Of a stretch of DNA of 5,562 nt, positions 5,101 through 5,562 are shown piece by piece. The notes beneath the pieces are model-generated. The model was not told the DNA's origin. It saw only the letters and a list, made by a program, of their open reading frames with translations, and made no database searches. Origin of the DNA: Persicitalea sp038242095 (GTDB lineage Bacteria > Bacteroidota > Bacteroidia > Cytophagales > Spirosomataceae); contig JBBSSJ010000299.1 of NCBI GenBank assembly GCA_038242095.1, positions 1 to 5,562 on the forward strand. Reading direction: 5' to 3'. A program made the translations under genes and the position numbers. Each line of letters begins with the position of its first letter. Positions within the stretch are counted from its first letter, which is position 1.

Positions 5101-5562
5101 CGCAGCAGCTCCACTACCGGCCATTCCATCGAATACCGCAGCAAAAAAGAATCGCCCGGCGCTAATTTTTCAGCGATATCGAGCGGTAATTTGAGTTGAT
5201 GTATTTTCTGATTGATGAGCGCTTCGACGAACGCGTATTCATTTTCAATCCGGCAGGAAAGTACTTCACCGTAGAGCGCGGGACCGTCCGTCGCGTGGTC
5301 GGTGGCCGCAAATACTTGCTGCGGTGTTCCCTGTCGCGCGATTTTTCCTGCTTCCATTTCCAGTACGTAATCCGCCAGCCGGAAAATCTCACCCAAATCG
5401 TGCGTTACCAGCAGGATCGTAAGTTGGTGTTTTCGGTGAATTGTCAACAAATAGTTCTGCAACCGCTGCCGCATGGCGCGGTCGAGGGCCGAGAGCGGCT
5501 CGTCCAGCAACAGCAACTGCGGCTGCGGCACCAAAGCCCGCGCCAGGGCGACACGCTGCTGC
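5097..5562 (-). CDS. ABC transporter ATP-binding protein, ModC-like, C-terminal part (5' end outside window)
   Basis: About 154 residues are visible and the frame stays open to the right edge; the gene starts beyond the window. The visible part opens with QQRVALARAL, the end of the ABC signature region. Then come Walker B LLLLDEP, the D-loop SALD, and the H-switch histidine in LLVTHD. Walker A and the Q-loop lie outside. After the nucleotide-binding domain (ending near GKIARQGTPQQVF) is a tail of about 60 residues (GEVLSCRIENEYAFVEAL and beyond) that looks like a short TOBE/Mop-type domain, as in molybdate importer ATPases. This suggests ModC, which powers molybdate uptake with ModA and ModB, but other importer ATPases carry similar tails. 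The partner genes would be expected upstream, to the right. It is convergent with the histidine kinase gene, sharing a CTAG at the stops. Confidence 0.75.
   Translation of the reverse strand, partial: QQRVALARALVPQPQLLLLDEPLSALDRAMRQRLQNYLLTIHRKHQLTILLVTHDLGEIFRLADYVLEMEAGKIARQGTPQQVFAATDHATDGPALYGEVLSCRIENEYAFVEALINQKIHQLKLPLDIAEKLAPGDSFLLRYSMEWPVVELLR

Overview
The window looks like chromosomal DNA of a Bacteroidota bacterium, most likely a member of Cytophagales (Spirosoma/Dyadobacter-like). The protein families point that way: a C-terminal sugar nucleotidyltransferase with the VSMN-WGF and WFGVTY-EDKP blocks, a small DUF6249-like membrane protein, an ECF sigma factor and an SGNH hydrolase, all with close Cytophagales-type sequence patterns. 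Other signs are the lack of Shine-Dalgarno sites, A-rich leaders and short tandem repeats next to stop codons. Base composition looks close to 50% GC. The taxonomic call is inference from family resemblance, not from a search.

Layout. (1) Positions 1-302 hold the 3' end of a nucleotidyltransferase gene, followed at once by a TGAR tandem repeat that runs up to the start of an AlkA-like DNA glycosylase gene (339-1232, +). (2) Convergent with the glycosylase, and only 3 bp away, is a small three-helix membrane protein gene (1236-1595, -). (3) The 142-bp gap at 1596-1737 carries two divergent promoters of the same ECF type: CTGCAACC, 15 bp, GCGTC, once on each strand. One faces the membrane protein gene. 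The other faces an ECF sigma factor gene (1738-2307, +). (4) A short two-helix membrane protein gene, a possible anti-sigma factor, follows at 2318-2740. (5) A heptamer array (2765-2813) separates it from a convergent secreted SGNH/GDSL hydrolase gene (2813-3490, -). (6) After a 128-bp divergent gap comes a soluble PAS-PAS histidine kinase gene with a probable TTG start (3619-5100, +). Its stop overlaps the stop of a convergent ModC-like ABC ATPase gene (5097-5562, -) that leaves the window.

How the genes fit together. The central part, about 1236-2740, reads as one regulatory module. The sigma factor probably transcribes its own operon and, divergently, the membrane protein gene, and the two-helix protein probably restrains the sigma factor at the membrane. 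The nucleotidyltransferase, glycosylase, SGNH hydrolase, kinase and ABC ATPase look like ordinary unlinked chromosomal genes. I see no tRNA, rRNA, transposase, phage gene or CRISPR array. No stretch over 300 bp lacks a gene. The best candidates for something undescribed are the matched divergent ECF promoters with their module, and the repeats placed exactly at gene ends.
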